Part shown: in pieces, positions 12,001 to 25,800 of the stretch
How the letters are laid out: each line of letters begins with the position of its first letter
How positions within the stretch are numbered: the first letter of the stretch is position 1
Assembly (NCBI GenBank): GCA_030544215.1
Contig: JARZZO010000001.1
Location: forward strand, 68,350,456-68,414,455
Direction: 5' to 3'
Length of the DNA stretch: 64,000 bases
DNA from: Zantedeschia hybrid cultivar
Taxonomy: Eukaryota > Streptophyta > Magnoliopsida > Alismatales > Araceae
The notes under the pieces: generated by a model
Seen by the model: only the letters and a program-made list of their open reading frames with translations
What the model was told of the DNA's origin: nothing
Databases searched by the model: none
Position numbers and translations under genes: made by a program

Positions 12001-13814
12001 TCCTACCAAAAGGACTCCACCCACCTTGTAAAGGGTTCACTTCAACAGAACGAGATCGTAGGACTCTTTTGTCTGGACCGTGATGTGCTCCCAGACGTCA
12101 AATGAGGGTTAATCACTTATTTTATCTTTGAAATGATGGAGGGATAAGTCCATCTCCTTTTGGTGTGTCTGAGGACACACAACGGTCCAGACAATAGGAT
12201 CCAGACGATCACCTTCCCACTTCAACGGCTTCAAAACACATTCGCCCATTTTTAGTTCATTCTGTGGGTTTAGATGGCCTCAAATTGATGAAACGGAGAC
12301 TTCAACGATGCCAACGACGACGAAGAGGTGTTTCCCTAGTTTACAAGCTGGGGAAGTTGAAGCGAATGCGAAAAAACAGTTTGTGGAACTTTCGCTCCCT
12401 TAAGCACCGTATTGCATGACCATGAGGCGATTGGCAATGCATAGCCAATCAGTCGGGCTCAGCTAAACGATACAAATTTGTCTTCTAAACGTTCTACCAT
12501 AGAAAAAACTACTTTCTTCTTCACCGGTGGCATTTCAATTAACTACCCTTAATAAAAAGCAACTTAGAATTATTTCAAAAAAAAAAACATCACAATCCAA
12601 AAGAGGTTGGAGGCTCGAGCCTCGAAGCAACCCCACCAACCGGAAAAAGTCCTTACCATAGTCTTAATAATGGGAGAACGAGAGAGTTTTCTATTTGAGA
12701 CGTGCTCACTACTCATCGTTCATAAATAACACTGGTCAAGCTAGTTTAAGCCACCAATTGCTTGTTGGCATGGCGGCTATTGACCTTCCCCTCTCTCAAA
12801 ATCTAAGCTGATTGCTCCCCTGACCAGAGATTCCTGATGGGTTTAACATCCGTCCTTTGTAAGGCACTTAAGGTTAGGAGTTTGTTCACTATTCAGTTCA
12901 ATCCGAAAAATCAACTCAAACCTGACAAAAGTTATAATTTGATTCAATTCGAGAGTTGTCTCACTTTGGTTCGGGTTCACCCTCAACCTGCAAAACCCAA
13001 ACCGACCTGCAGAAACCGAAGAACGCTGCATATAAGACTCATACCCAGCAGGTCAGTGCTTAAATAATATAAAGGGTGGAGAAACGTTAAGGATTCCGGT
13101 ACCTTAAATGTTTCACACCACCAACGTTAAAGGTGCCGCATGCACAGCGTATTCTGTCCCTTTTAGTCCTGATCGGAAGTTTTACGTCATGCATTGCCGG
13201 CAAAATCTGTAAATGAATCGGGTATTGGCATCCGCTCTGTCAAGGTGTGGTATTTCACCGGGCCGTGTGGGCCTCACGATAGGGGTGTTCCGCTCTGTCA
13301 AGGCCCAATAAGAAGTTTAAATGTTAACGTGGTTACGTGGGTAGACATCTGGGTCTGGCCCAATAAAAAGTTGGATGCACGGTGTTTGCTCCTAATGAGT
13401 TAGAAGCCCAAATGAGTTCAAATCGAACCAAACCGAATTAAACCAATTTTTTTCGATTTTTTTTGGTATGGTTTCTAAGAGTGGGTAGGCTTGGTTCGGT
13501 TTGAAATCTTTTTCCTCTAGACCAAATCAAACTGACCCGTGGACGCCCCTGCCTAGGATCCAATAATGGCAACACGTCCTACCAAGATTCTGTTAATTCA
13601 TAGATGCACGGAGATTATTAACTCCACGCGCATGCCAAAATAGAAAGTTGAAGATTCCTCAAAATTCTTCGAAAGTCAAAACCTCCAATCCAGCTGACAT
13701 TGAGGCATCCTTATTATAGGAATGGGTGTAACAGGACAAAACACCCGTACGGTCTCAAGATACTAAAATTTATAGTAGTCATTCCAGCTCTGAAGCTTAG
13801 AACCTTGTGAATTG
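9032..13814. other. Intergenic region between RopGEF and aspartate aminotransferase
   Basis: The RopGEF 3' UTR (with a GA tract at 9069-9086) leads into AT-rich sequence. Short open frames at 10.8-11.9 kb have no recognisable domain. Between 12.85 and 13.55 kb there are degenerate CGAACC/GGTTCGGTTT-type repeats resembling decayed MITE sequence. No complete gene or TE is supported, apart from the hairpin listed separately. Confidence 0.45.
11948..12007. repeat. Short near-perfect inverted repeat (24-bp arms, 12-bp loop)
   Basis: The left arm (11948-11971, starting GGTAGGACTGA) is complementary to the right arm (11984-12007, ending TCAGTCCTACC) at 23 of 24 positions. The loop is 12 bp. No flanking TE structure was recognised. 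Confidence 0.75.
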
Positions 13815-16800
13815 TCATACAGCACCAGTGACAGCTGCGTGTATAGCATCCGCAAGATGAGGCACTGTCCTGGAGCTCAGCCCTGCCATGCTAATTCTCC
13901 TGCAGAAAGCATAAACCCATTTTAAAATCCTGTCTCTGTGAAGAGCACAGTACATAAAAATGCAGACCATCCAATAAAGACCCACATTTTAAAATGAGCT
14001 AAATGTGGAGAAATGGAAGGTTGCATCGACAGAAATTGAGTTGCTATGAGTGTGAAGTGTATTTACGCTTCTTTAGGACTGTCTACCACAATAATTCCAT
14101 GCTAATAATTACATCAAATACAAACTCCCTCCAGAATTTGCTGCTACCCGAATGGTGACAGGGGAGGCAATTCAAAACGCCATTTAAATGGAATGGTGGC
14201 ATGGAGTACCACTGTAATGCCATTAGGCTATCTAGGATTACACGTTTGTTTCAACGTAAACGGGCATAATCTAAAACAATTGTTTTGTTTTACAGTGTCC
14301 TCGGATGTTTGGAATGATGTAAAACATTGTAAAATAAAATTCTGTCTAAGTCTTGTTTTCCCACTTGGCAGCCCAATTTCCTTGTTTTGGTTTATAAGAA
14401 AGACCCACTGTAAACAAAAACAAGAAGATTGAAGCATTCTCTTGTTTTGTTTTACAAGTAACCAAACAAATGCTCGCTGATTTTAAAACCACAAAATTTT
14501 ACTTAAAAAAATGGTGATTTCAAAACCGATGAATATAGAGTTTTACAATGAAACAAACAACCCCTTAATGTGCATATAAACAGGACGGATGATCATTACC
14601 CATCTGAGGTCATGTAAATGTGATACGCTCTTGTCATAAAAGCAACCTGCTCCGTGTTGAGTCCAGTGAATGTGAACATCCCAATCTGCTTGATTATGTG
14701 ACTCCAGTCACCTGGGGTTCCTGCAGGACCAGCATGTCAGTAAAGATGATTGCATTTGAAATCATAAAGCCACACGTGCATTCATCATAATCTTTCTGTT
14801 TTTAAACTTGAGGAAGAAGCAAACAGGTTTAATACACCTTTTTCTAAGGAAAAAAGGTCAACTTTAGTTTTCAGTATGGATGTTCATTAAACTCCAGGTC
14901 CTGATGGGTTTTCGATGGGATTCTATCAAAATTTCTGATATGTTATGAAGAAAGATATTATGGCAGCTGTCAAGGAATTTGAAAACAGGCCTTGGAGCAT
15001 TAAGTTATTTAATTCAACCTTCATTGTTCTTATTCCCAAGAAGGCTGGGGCAGATGTTATCAGTGATAACAGACCCATTAGTCTCCTCAATGGCAGCTAT
15101 AAGATCGTCACCAAAGCTCTTGCATCCAGACTCAAAATAGGTTATTGATAAGGTGGTTGATTCTAATCAATCCGCTTTCATTCAGGGGAGATACATCCTT
15201 GACAATTTTATGGCAGCTCAATATTCAAAATCAAAAAAATCAGAAAGGAGTGTATGCTTCAAAAAATTAATTTTAAAAAAACATATGATAGGATCAATTG
15301 GAAGTGTTTATAAACAGTGTTGCATCTTATGGGTTTCAAAAGTAAATGGATTCAGTGGGTTGCTAATTGCATGGAACAGCTAGAATCTCTATTTTAAGTA
15401 ATGGAGCCCCCTTCAGCTTCTTTGGAAGCTCTAGAAGGCTAAGGCAAGGGAATCCTTCCTCACCGCTTCTTTTTATTATTGTGGGACAGGTCATGAGCAT
15501 GATGTGGAAAAAAAGCGAGGGAGTGTTAGCTAATTGAAGGAATTGTGGTGAGAAGATTAGACGAAGAGATTACTCATCTACAATATGCTGATGATACTAT
15601 TATCTTCTCTTCTACAAAGGAGGACAAGATTGTTTCTTTGAAGATTTTATTGAAGATTCTTGAAGCAATAACTGGGCTTAAAATCAATTTCTCAAAAAGT
15701 GAGCTAGTGGGAATTAATGTGCCAGAAGGAAAGAAGAGTACTATTGCACCAATTTTGAATGTTCAGTGGGTCAACTTTCCTATTAAATATCTAAGATTAC
15801 CTCTGTCTGATGGAAAGCTAAAATGTTCAGATTGGAACCCTATGGTCACGAACTTTGAGAACAGACTGGAAGTTGGAAGGGTAAGATGATTTCAGCAGGA
15901 GGGAGATGGGTCCTTTCTACCTGTCCAGCATGGCTATATACTTTTTATCCATCTTTGCAATCCCGAAGACAGTATGTAAGAAATTGGAGTCTATCAGAGC
16001 GGCTTTCTTTTGGAAAGGAAAGGGGACCCGATGTGAGGGGAGGGCATCATATTGGATGGAAGTATGTTTGCAGGAGCAAGGAAGGGCAGAGTTACTCTCA
16101 ATCCATATGTTTAACAAGGCTCTATTGGTAAAGTGGTTATGAAGGGTGATTGCCAAGAGTAAATATTTGTCTCTAAGTGATTTTTGGATCACAAATATGC
16201 AGTCGAACAAGGGGATTTGTCACCTATTTGGAGAAACATTATGGACAACACGGAATTCTTCAAGTGCTCCACTGTTGTCAAAATCGGAAATGGGCAGCTC
16301 ACTAAATTTTGGAAGGACGATCGGGTGGATAGAAGACCTCTCAAGGACATTTTTCCAAGACTGTACCATATCTCTCTTTCCAACAACAAAAGCATTAGTG
16401 ACTTGAGAGTAGGATCGGGTAATGGACTGGTATGGGATCTTAAATTCTCCAGGAATTTTTTTCAAGCAGAGGAGATAGAGTTTATCCAGCTTCACTCTAT
16501 TATCTACAGCCTACAGGGGATGTGTGAAGAGAAAGATGACAGAATGTGGAGATGGGAACCAGGAGGAATGTTCTCAGTTAGAACAGCCGCTAGAGGACTC
16601 TGTTAAGATGGAGTTCAAGTTCATTGGGTATCTCGGGTCTCGAATAAGCATTTGCCCATTAAAATCAGGAATTTCATGTGGAAGGTGGCCTGGGGCAGGA
16701 TTCCCACGGGTGATGGGATAAATAAATTCTTGACTGCAGGCAGAGATATATGTTTCTTTGGTGGGATGTTCCAAGAGTCTATGGACTACCTTTTTCTCAA

Positions 16801-19800
16801 CTATGGTATTATTGATGCAGTTTGGAAGGTATTTTTCAGATCACTGACAATCATGCCAGGGCAGCTGCATAAAGTTATCAACCTTATGCAAGGGTGGAAA
16901 AATTTGTGTCCAAATTATCAGGAGACTAGAGAGTGGAATTTGGTGCTGCCAGCTATGCTTTGGGATATATGGAGAGAAAGGAACCACGGGATTTTCAACA
17001 ATAAATTTTCTTGTCCACCCCTTATCATCAACAGTTGTATGCATTTCATCCAAGAATGAGACTTTCGTAGAACAGGGGATAACATATATGATTCCCTTGT
17101 CCTCTCCGAGTTCAATGATTGGAAGGCATTTTTAGAGTGACTTGGGGGAAGGCCGTAAGGGGTTTGGCAGAGTGCTTTTTGATGGGTTTCTACCTTCTTG
17201 GTAGATTCCCCTTTTGTTTTTCCTTTTCTTTTATTGTTTACCTTATTATTTTCGTTAATATGAAGTGGCTTTGATGCCTTCTAAAGGAAGACTTCTAGAT
17301 AGCTCATTTAGAAGAATCCTACTTAGAAAGGAAGTGACCAACTAAGAAGAATGAAAGGTACAAACAGGCACAACAAGCTAGTAAAAATGAACATACATGC
17401 AACATGAACATGCTGTTGAGACAACACTTAGAAACATGCAGTACAAACATAGAGTTGCTTGGACAGATGATTGCATATACATGTTGCTCGGACATAATAC
17501 CCATTTTATTTTGCCTTTCTGTGCTCTTCTTCCATTGGGGTTCGGAAGAGCTGAGCGTTATTCAGTAACCCCTCACAACGACACTCAGGTATACCCCACA
17601 TCCTTTCTTTTTTGTCTCAATGAATTGTAACTTTATGTCTCCTTCAAAAAGTAAACACGTTGTATCATAAAACAATGCTGGGACGGCAAGGTATCCAGCA
17701 ACAGGAGAATACATCAGCTGTCTTCTCCAAGTCAGCACCATACTCCAGGTTCGCCCAATCTCCCTATTCGATTTCCCCTAAACACTGGGACAGTATACCC
17801 CATTATCACCTAATTCCCTTGTCCACCTTGATCTTGACCAATCTCTTCATCCTAAAGATAATAACACACAAGCAGATCAAAGGTCACAGGTAGGACAGTG
17901 ACGGGAATCATGGGTGGTGGTAGCAGGAATAGGATCAGTTGCTCAGAACAAAGGAAAATATGAAGCTGAGGTCAAGAGATCTTCTGAACCCAGTGAGCAG
18001 TGTTCGAGGAAGCAAAACCTGGAAGAAACAGTTGCATGCTGCTTTTCAGCAGGTGAGAGAGAAGATGAAGAGATGGGGAGAACCAGTTGGACAAGCTGTA
18101 AGGGAGAAGAAAGCCACAGTTGAGAAAAATGAGAAGTGGTGGCAAACTGCTGAACAAGCTGGAGGATCACAAAGCAAAGATGGCCATAGTCCAGAAAAGG
18201 TGTAAAGAAGAGGCCAGTGGTAATAAAAGCAGGTGTGGATTATGTAGCTAAGAGCTTGAGACTACCAGTTGGACTGCAGCATTTTGGTATTGATGATACC
18301 ACATGTACATGGACAAATGGCTGTATTTTCCCACGTCCATGAACACCACCGATGAATTCCAAGTTAAGAAAATGAGGGTGAATTGACCCATTTATGTAGC
18401 CAGGTACCCCATGTGAAGTCAATAGTTCAATGTTGATGCCCAGAGTCTAATGATGAACTTAAGCTCATGCTTCTGAAGGAAGAAAATTTATTTTCCCAAT
18501 AGAGAAGAACAGAAGAGGAGTCCGAAAACCCACATTTCAATGGGTAGAATATATTCAGAAAGGATCAAATTGATGCATGGCAAGTTTCTCTCGCATCAAG
18601 AGATTGTGATGCAAAAACACTACAGTCAATGTAGGAGCAGGTAGAATGGTTAGCTACACACAATACGAAAGGAGGAAAAACAGCAAGATAATATGGGATG
18701 AAAAGATCACATACAAGGTTTGAGGTTTAAAAAATCATTTACCTCTGGAACGCAGAGCATCATAAAGCTGTTGACGCATGCTGATTATCCGGTCAGCCAT
18801 GGCTTTCAACTCAATTGTCCATTCATTATACATTTCTCTGCAATATGAGTACATTAGATGCTTGTATTTTGATATTCCATAGACATATCCATAGGGCATC
18901 CCCCAAATAAAGACATAGACCTAATTTCAGAGTCACATAGTGTCAAATACTGTTCAGAAACAAGAAGAACGTAAACAAATGCCATATATTGCATAACTTG
19001 GTCAATGGCAGAATGGGGAAACTTGCAACCTTCTCTCAGAGGGACTTCAAAGTTATCTATTGTAGTTTTAGTGGTACTGTGGAGATTGGTGTACACGCTG
19101 AATGACACCTCTCGGGTGATTAACAAGTTGGTTTCACAAAGATGTGTTGGAGCAACTATATAATAGTCCTACATCTCAGTTGTGACCAGTGCTTATGATC
19201 TTGGGTCCTTCAAACTCATCACCCGGGTTTTGTGGTTTGTAAGATGGTATCATAGCAGGGGCCTGGACCAACTTTATCTTCCCAAATTTATCATATAATT
19301 TGTGCCGCCACCTCTCATCTAATTTCCACGGCCATCTTGGCCGTAAGGGGGAGTGTTGGAGCGACTATATAATAGTCCTACATCTCAGTTGTGGCCGGTG
19401 CTTAAAAATCTTGGGCCCTTCAAACTCAACACCCGGGTTTTGTGGTTTGTAAGAAGATGCAATAGAAAATTTTGAAATAGCTGGCTCTTTTGCTGTTTAT
19501 CAAAAAGATGTCACATAAGAATGGGATTGCTGTAATCCTTATTTGTCTAATAGAATTGATTTATTTATGGTTTCCATTTCTCGAACTTGTCTTCCTCTGT
19601 GATTTAACGAGTGTGAATAAAGGGCGAATGAATATAATAAGAACAAAAGATTTTAAGAAGTAAGCAATGATAGGAGTAAAAGATTTTATTGTTTCATCAA
19701 CCGTGATTTTCATGAAAAAGAAGAGAAAAAAAAGATGGTAATGCTTTCACAGCCAACCGTATAATTTCATATATCCATACTTTTGAAGAAAAAGTGGAGC

Positions 19801-22800
19801 TCGGTGTCAGCATTTTCCTATTATCTTCCCCATATTACCTGTCTCTAAGAATGGTAGCCACAATAGATGCACCATGAATGGGAGGATTAGAATACATTGG
19901 TCTGATTACAAGTTTCAATTGGCTCTCAACCTTTACTGCCACATCAGCTGTCCTACACACCTGGAACAAAAACAAAGAATTTTATAGATGAGGCTAGGCA
20001 AAAATTAAATCCTATACAGAATAATATGTTAACAACAATATCTGCAAGCCAAAAAGATCCAAATTACTTAATTTACTTTATATTTTAAAGAATGACCAGT
20101 GACAAATAGTAAACTGATTCAAACTAGATATGCATTTTCCAAAACAAAAAAGGTTTTTCTCGAAAGCTATACATCAATAAAATATCTTCTCGTCAGGTTC
20201 ACAAAATCTCAATTATCCCCATGGCGATAGGAAATTACATATTAAATGCGATCACCATTGCATCAACATGTTTACTCTGAATGAAGTAATGCACATGATA
20301 AAAAAGAACCGTGTTCTCCAAACAAGAGCAAACAAATAGTCTATAAAATATGAGTTACATAGTCTCAAGATCCTTTTAGATATAATTAAACTTTGACCCC
20401 TGAAAATATAGCATACTTACAAAAAAGTCCCTAAAATACAACTATTTACAAATAAGCCCCCACAATTTCGCATGAATTGGTGCAAGGCCCCTAAGTGTCA
20501 CAAAAACTATAGTTAAAACCATTGTTAAAAGTGCCCTAAAGCGCTTTTTTTTAAGAAAGTTGACGACATTGTGGGGGCTTTTCCGTAAATAGTTGGATTA
20601 GGGGGAGTTATTTGTAATATCAAAAGTTTCTGGGGGCTGATAATCGAAGAGCCATTTATAACATTGATCAAGCATTTATGAGTTTTAGTTAAAGCAATCA
20701 ACACTCCAGATTGATTTAAAATTGTCATGAAGTGAATAAATTAGGTTTTCCTGGGAAAGTGAAATTGAAATAAATTAATTTCAAGTGGAATCTGCTGATG
20801 TTTTCTTCCCTTCTCTTCCTCAAGTCACAATGTGACAAGGTCCGAGCTACAAATGAAAGCAGCAGCCATGAGTTCAGGATAACATAAGGAAACTAGAATT
20901 AAATATCTTGCTATTGTCAAGAATTGAGAGTACTGCATGGAGGTTGTTTACTAATGATCCCATCAGCGGACCAATCAAAAGACTATTGTTTCAGAAACCA
21001 TGTACAGAAATTGTTGCAGGAATCAACAGAACTTAAGCCAAAAAACCATCAGCATATAGATACTTTTCCAGACATTTATAGATCCTTACAATGCTGAGAG
21101 CACCAACACGTTCCCCATACAGACCCATGTTCTTAGCATAACTTTGTGCTGCAAGCAATTCACCTCCATCTGCGACAAATAGGCGGACAGGTTGTGCATC
21201 TGCATCTAGACTCCCACTTGCAAAGCCCTAAAAAGAAAGGAACAAAGAAGCTGGTTGATGATAAATTTGAGAAGACATCAAAAACATCACCATAGTTAGA
21301 GAAAGAGAGAGAAAGCGAGCAAGAAAGAGACCTGATAAGCACTGTCAAAGAAAGGTAGCAATGCTTTTGATCTCATCAAAAGCCGGATTTGCTCCCATTG
21401 CTCAAGAGTGGGATCAACTCCCGTTGGATTATGAGCACATGCATGAAGAAGCACTATAGCACCCAAGGGGGCAGCATTGAGATCTTCCAGCAGACCTGTT
21501 TAATTGCAATTCAGATAAAGAGCATAGGTAACATCAATACTTTTTAATCATAACCACATCTTTTGCCAGGATTGTCATAGGCATACAATCATTGTTACAC
21601 TAAAGAATACGTGCATGGCAAAATGCTCCAATAGGTTGATTCATTAAATTTCAAGACATCAAAATATAACGTAATGCAACAGCAAAAACATCAACGAACA
21701 AAAGATGGAAGTGAACACTAGCCTAATGAAGAAGGTACTCATCCCGAACCTTGGAAGTTTAATCCACGTGTAGCTGGATCATAGTAACGGTATGTCTTTA
21801 CTGACAATCCTGCCATAGTGAAAACTTTTGGATGGTTTCCCCATGTCGGTTGTGGAATGTAAATAGTGTGCTGGGAAACAACATTTTCATGTCAAGTCCT
21901 TGTCCAATAAAGATTCTATTGTTTTATAAAGGACATCAGCAGAAAGACGAGATCTTTACTTGGTGGTAATGCTTTGCTAAAAACTCAGCTCCAACCCTCA
22001 ATGAACCAGTTCCTGATAAGCATTGGACAGTAGCTACCCTGTTTTCTTGAATGGCAGGGCTGCATCCAAGGGGACAAAGCACTATTAGATAGTTGTTGGC
22101 TGAAATCTTCCATATTCACCCATGCATTCATACGAAAAATGTCAGACAGCATAATTCAGAATAATACACAGTGATCTGCTGAAATAGTGCATCAGTTTTT
22201 TTTAAATTAATCCCTCACATTCACATGCATACTTACATACATACACAGAGATGCTAGATACAGCCAGGGCCGAAAATATGACCTGGCCATATTCTTGCCC
22301 AAGGTGCCTGTAACATCGCTTAAAAAAAAAACATCCATCAGATTCATTCCGACGGCACAGGACTGTGAGACCAGGCCACACCAAGTGCCCTGGCCAAACA
22401 CTAGCAGTTTAGCACTATTCTCTCTCTCTATATATCTCTCTCTCCATGTGTATGTATGTATGTATGTGTGTGTGCACACACGCGTGCATGGAATTCTGGG
22501 TCGGGTCGAGTCTTAGGATTGGGACTCGCCGATCCTGATGAAGTCAGGCTGATCCGGATCGGCCCTATTAAAAAATTAATTAAAATTAATAAAAAATAGG
22601 GAAAAAAAAATAAAACATTAGAAAAAATCAGAAAAATTATAAAATATATATATACGGGTGAAACCCCCTCTTTCAGTCAGAGAGAGAGAGAGGAGGATGG
22701 CGGCAGCAGCCCCGGGGGGGGGGGGGGGGGGGGGGGGGAGATCTGGGATCGGCCCGTATCGGTCTTGGATCAGCCGATCCCACTCTCTCACTCTCTCTCT

Positions 22801-25800
22801 CTAACCCCCCCCCCCCCCCCCCCACCAAAAAAAAAAAAAGGTTCGAGATTGGGCATGTAGGTACATACATACGGATGTATAATCCATGCCGAAAATATCG
22901 TTCACTTATTGCTCCTAACTGATCATTTATTTAAAGGGCAGAAAAAAATCTGAATTCTATCCAATTTATGTGCAGATTGGGTCTCATAAAATCATGGAAT
23001 GCAAGATCGGCCGGTCCAGATCAGCCTAGGGGATTGGCACTAGCTGATCCGATTCTAGAGGGTAAAATACCTGAAAAAAAAAAAAAAAAAAATAGGCCGG
23101 AATTAGCCTAGATCGTCCAGATCTTGGGCCAAAATTGCTGAATCGCCCAATCCACATTGGAATTGCCAATCCTGGAACAGACTATTTTTTCTGATTTTTC
23201 CATTTAAAACTATTATTTAGTTTTTTAATTCTTCCCTTGGATTGGACAGGATTGGCCAATCCTATCCGGATGAGATAGAGATCAGGATCGGGACCAGCCA
23301 ATCCTGGGATCCAATCCTATTTGAAATTCCATGCATAAAATTGTCCCTTATGTGCATATGTATGGGTGCCTTTATATGTTTGTACATGAGCGCGCGCGTG
23401 AGTGTATGTATGGGTAGATTCACACTGTTAAATCTTCTCTACTATTCATGAACAACTTGTGCATCCAAGCTTACATGCTTTTGGCACTGGTTTCATATGG
23501 CATCAGATGCATGTAAAATGAACAGCTTAGACAGTACATATACGGTACCCCTCTAATCCATGAGTTTTCCTATTACACTTGAACGATCTTTTTATATATA
23601 ACTAATTTATTGATAATATAGAAGATTTAACAGCACATACTATTATAATTTGATATTTCATAATATGATTTTAGAGTAGGTGGCACCACATGCTTTGGTT
23701 AGGGTTGCAAGTGAGCTGATCTCAGCCAAATACCGCCCTACTTTGACTAATTTTAATCGAGCTTGCGCTTGGGTCGAGGATCTAAGGTGGCTGTAAGGCT
23801 GTTCAAGCTCTGTTTCTTTAGGTACTCAAAGATCTCAATTGAGCTTGAGCAGCTCACAAGCCAAATGAGCCCATAACAAAGTCAGTTCAAAATCTTTTAA
23901 ACCATGGTAATATAGATCATCCCTAAATATTCGCACTGTATGAACTCAAGCCCATAAAGTGGTAACCCACAACATGCAATATGATGGGAGGGAGGACTTC
24001 TAAAAATTATGCCACCATGCAGCTTTGTAAAAGCCCCGACGTGGTAGTGAATGAGAAGTAGGTATCTCTACACATCCATTAGTCCCCATCAGGACTTGAA
24101 GATCTAAAACTTCCCTGTTAAAGGGTTTAAAAAATAAAAAAGTACTAAAAATGTTCAAAAATATAAATATTTTTAAATGATAAAAATGTTAAAAGATCCT
24201 TTTTATGAGCTTAAATGAGTCGAGGCCTATGCTCAAAGTAGGCCCCTTTTTTTTCCAAACTAAGCTTGAAAACACATTTGTACTTTGCTCATTTAGCTTA
24301 ATAAACGAGCTTATCAATCGAACTTAACTCAAGCTATTCATTGTGAAGCTTGAAAGTTCATTTGAATTTTGCTCATTTAGCTTAATAAACAAGCTTATCA
24401 ATCGAGCTGAACTCAAGCTATTGGTTTGCACCAATCTCAAATTAATTATCTACTAAAAAATCAAATCTAATATAGAAAATTCAAGGATTAGAGGGGCACC
24501 ATATATGCACTATCTAAGCCATTCATTTGGCTTGTACCTGATGCCTATGAAACTAGCATCAAAAGCATACAATTTTGCATGCATATGTTGTTCATGGATA
24601 GTACAGAAGATTTACCAATAAAGAGACAGGATTTGAGAATTAATCATGGGGTTTTTTGGACTAGATGGCACTGCAGCTTCAGCACTACATATGTTAAATG
24701 CTATAGCTGGATTCACAGGACAAAACATCGGCTTGCAACCACATAATCAATGACAAACTGCACATCACCCGTTCCAAATTCAATTGACGGCAAAAGATGT
24801 TGGGTTATCAATAACACACAACCACGCTTAGGAATTTGCAATGAAGGAACTATACGGTGGGTTTTTTTGTTTTGGCAGAAATATCAGTACTCACTATATT
24901 TTTAAGGGAGTTTTTAATTATGGTCTAATTTGGAAAACAAATTTGTCTCCATAGTTGGAATTGGCAACGGAATACGGGAAGCTAGTATCTATGATCAGCC
25001 AGGATGGTGAATAGGAGGAGTAGAAGGTTGCAACTTTTTGTCTGGTCTGATGGATTAACGTAACCTTGGGCCAGTAAAAGGGACACTGGCCATAAGTCTG
25101 TAAGCATATGGGATTCAAACTGAGCCAAACATAACCATTGGACCTAAGCTTTAAGCAGTCTTGAAGAGAGCATCTTTTGTGTGTGGTGGCATCTCAAATG
25201 AATGGCCAGTGGTATTACCCCTTTGCTTTACATTTTTGAGTGGTGTCTATGACATGTTACATATTTTTTTCTCGAAAATAATTCCTTTAATTAAAAAGAA
25301 TTCAAATGTATGCTAATGAAAACTAGAGCAACCAATGCATATGAGCATGATGTAAGTATCATACCTGTCTGCACCAAAGATCAGTTTACCACTTAGCTTA
25401 TTGAATTCTGCTAGCCCAGTGATAGGAAGATATTCTTTAACACGAGATCTGCAAAATGAAGAATATATAGCAGCTCAAGATGACGTCTTTGAATGTGTTA
25501 CAAACTCACAATCTGAAACGATGGGCTAGTGCTAGACTCCTCTGTAAACAGTTCTACATCCCTCTTGCCCTCTTGGCTCTTTTGCAAAAAAGATTCTAGC
25601 AAGCAATGGACCCTAGCCTTGAGCCCCTATGTCTCACGATGATCATATAAAGAAAGCGGGGGTGGGGGGGGGGGGGGGGGGGGGGGGGTGGGGTGGGGGG
25701 GGGGGGGGTGTTGAGACAACTTACTGATCATTCACTAACAGCTGCTCTGCTCGTCTCACTACATTGAGCACAAGGGGCTTTCCCTCCTGTAGGAACAGAA

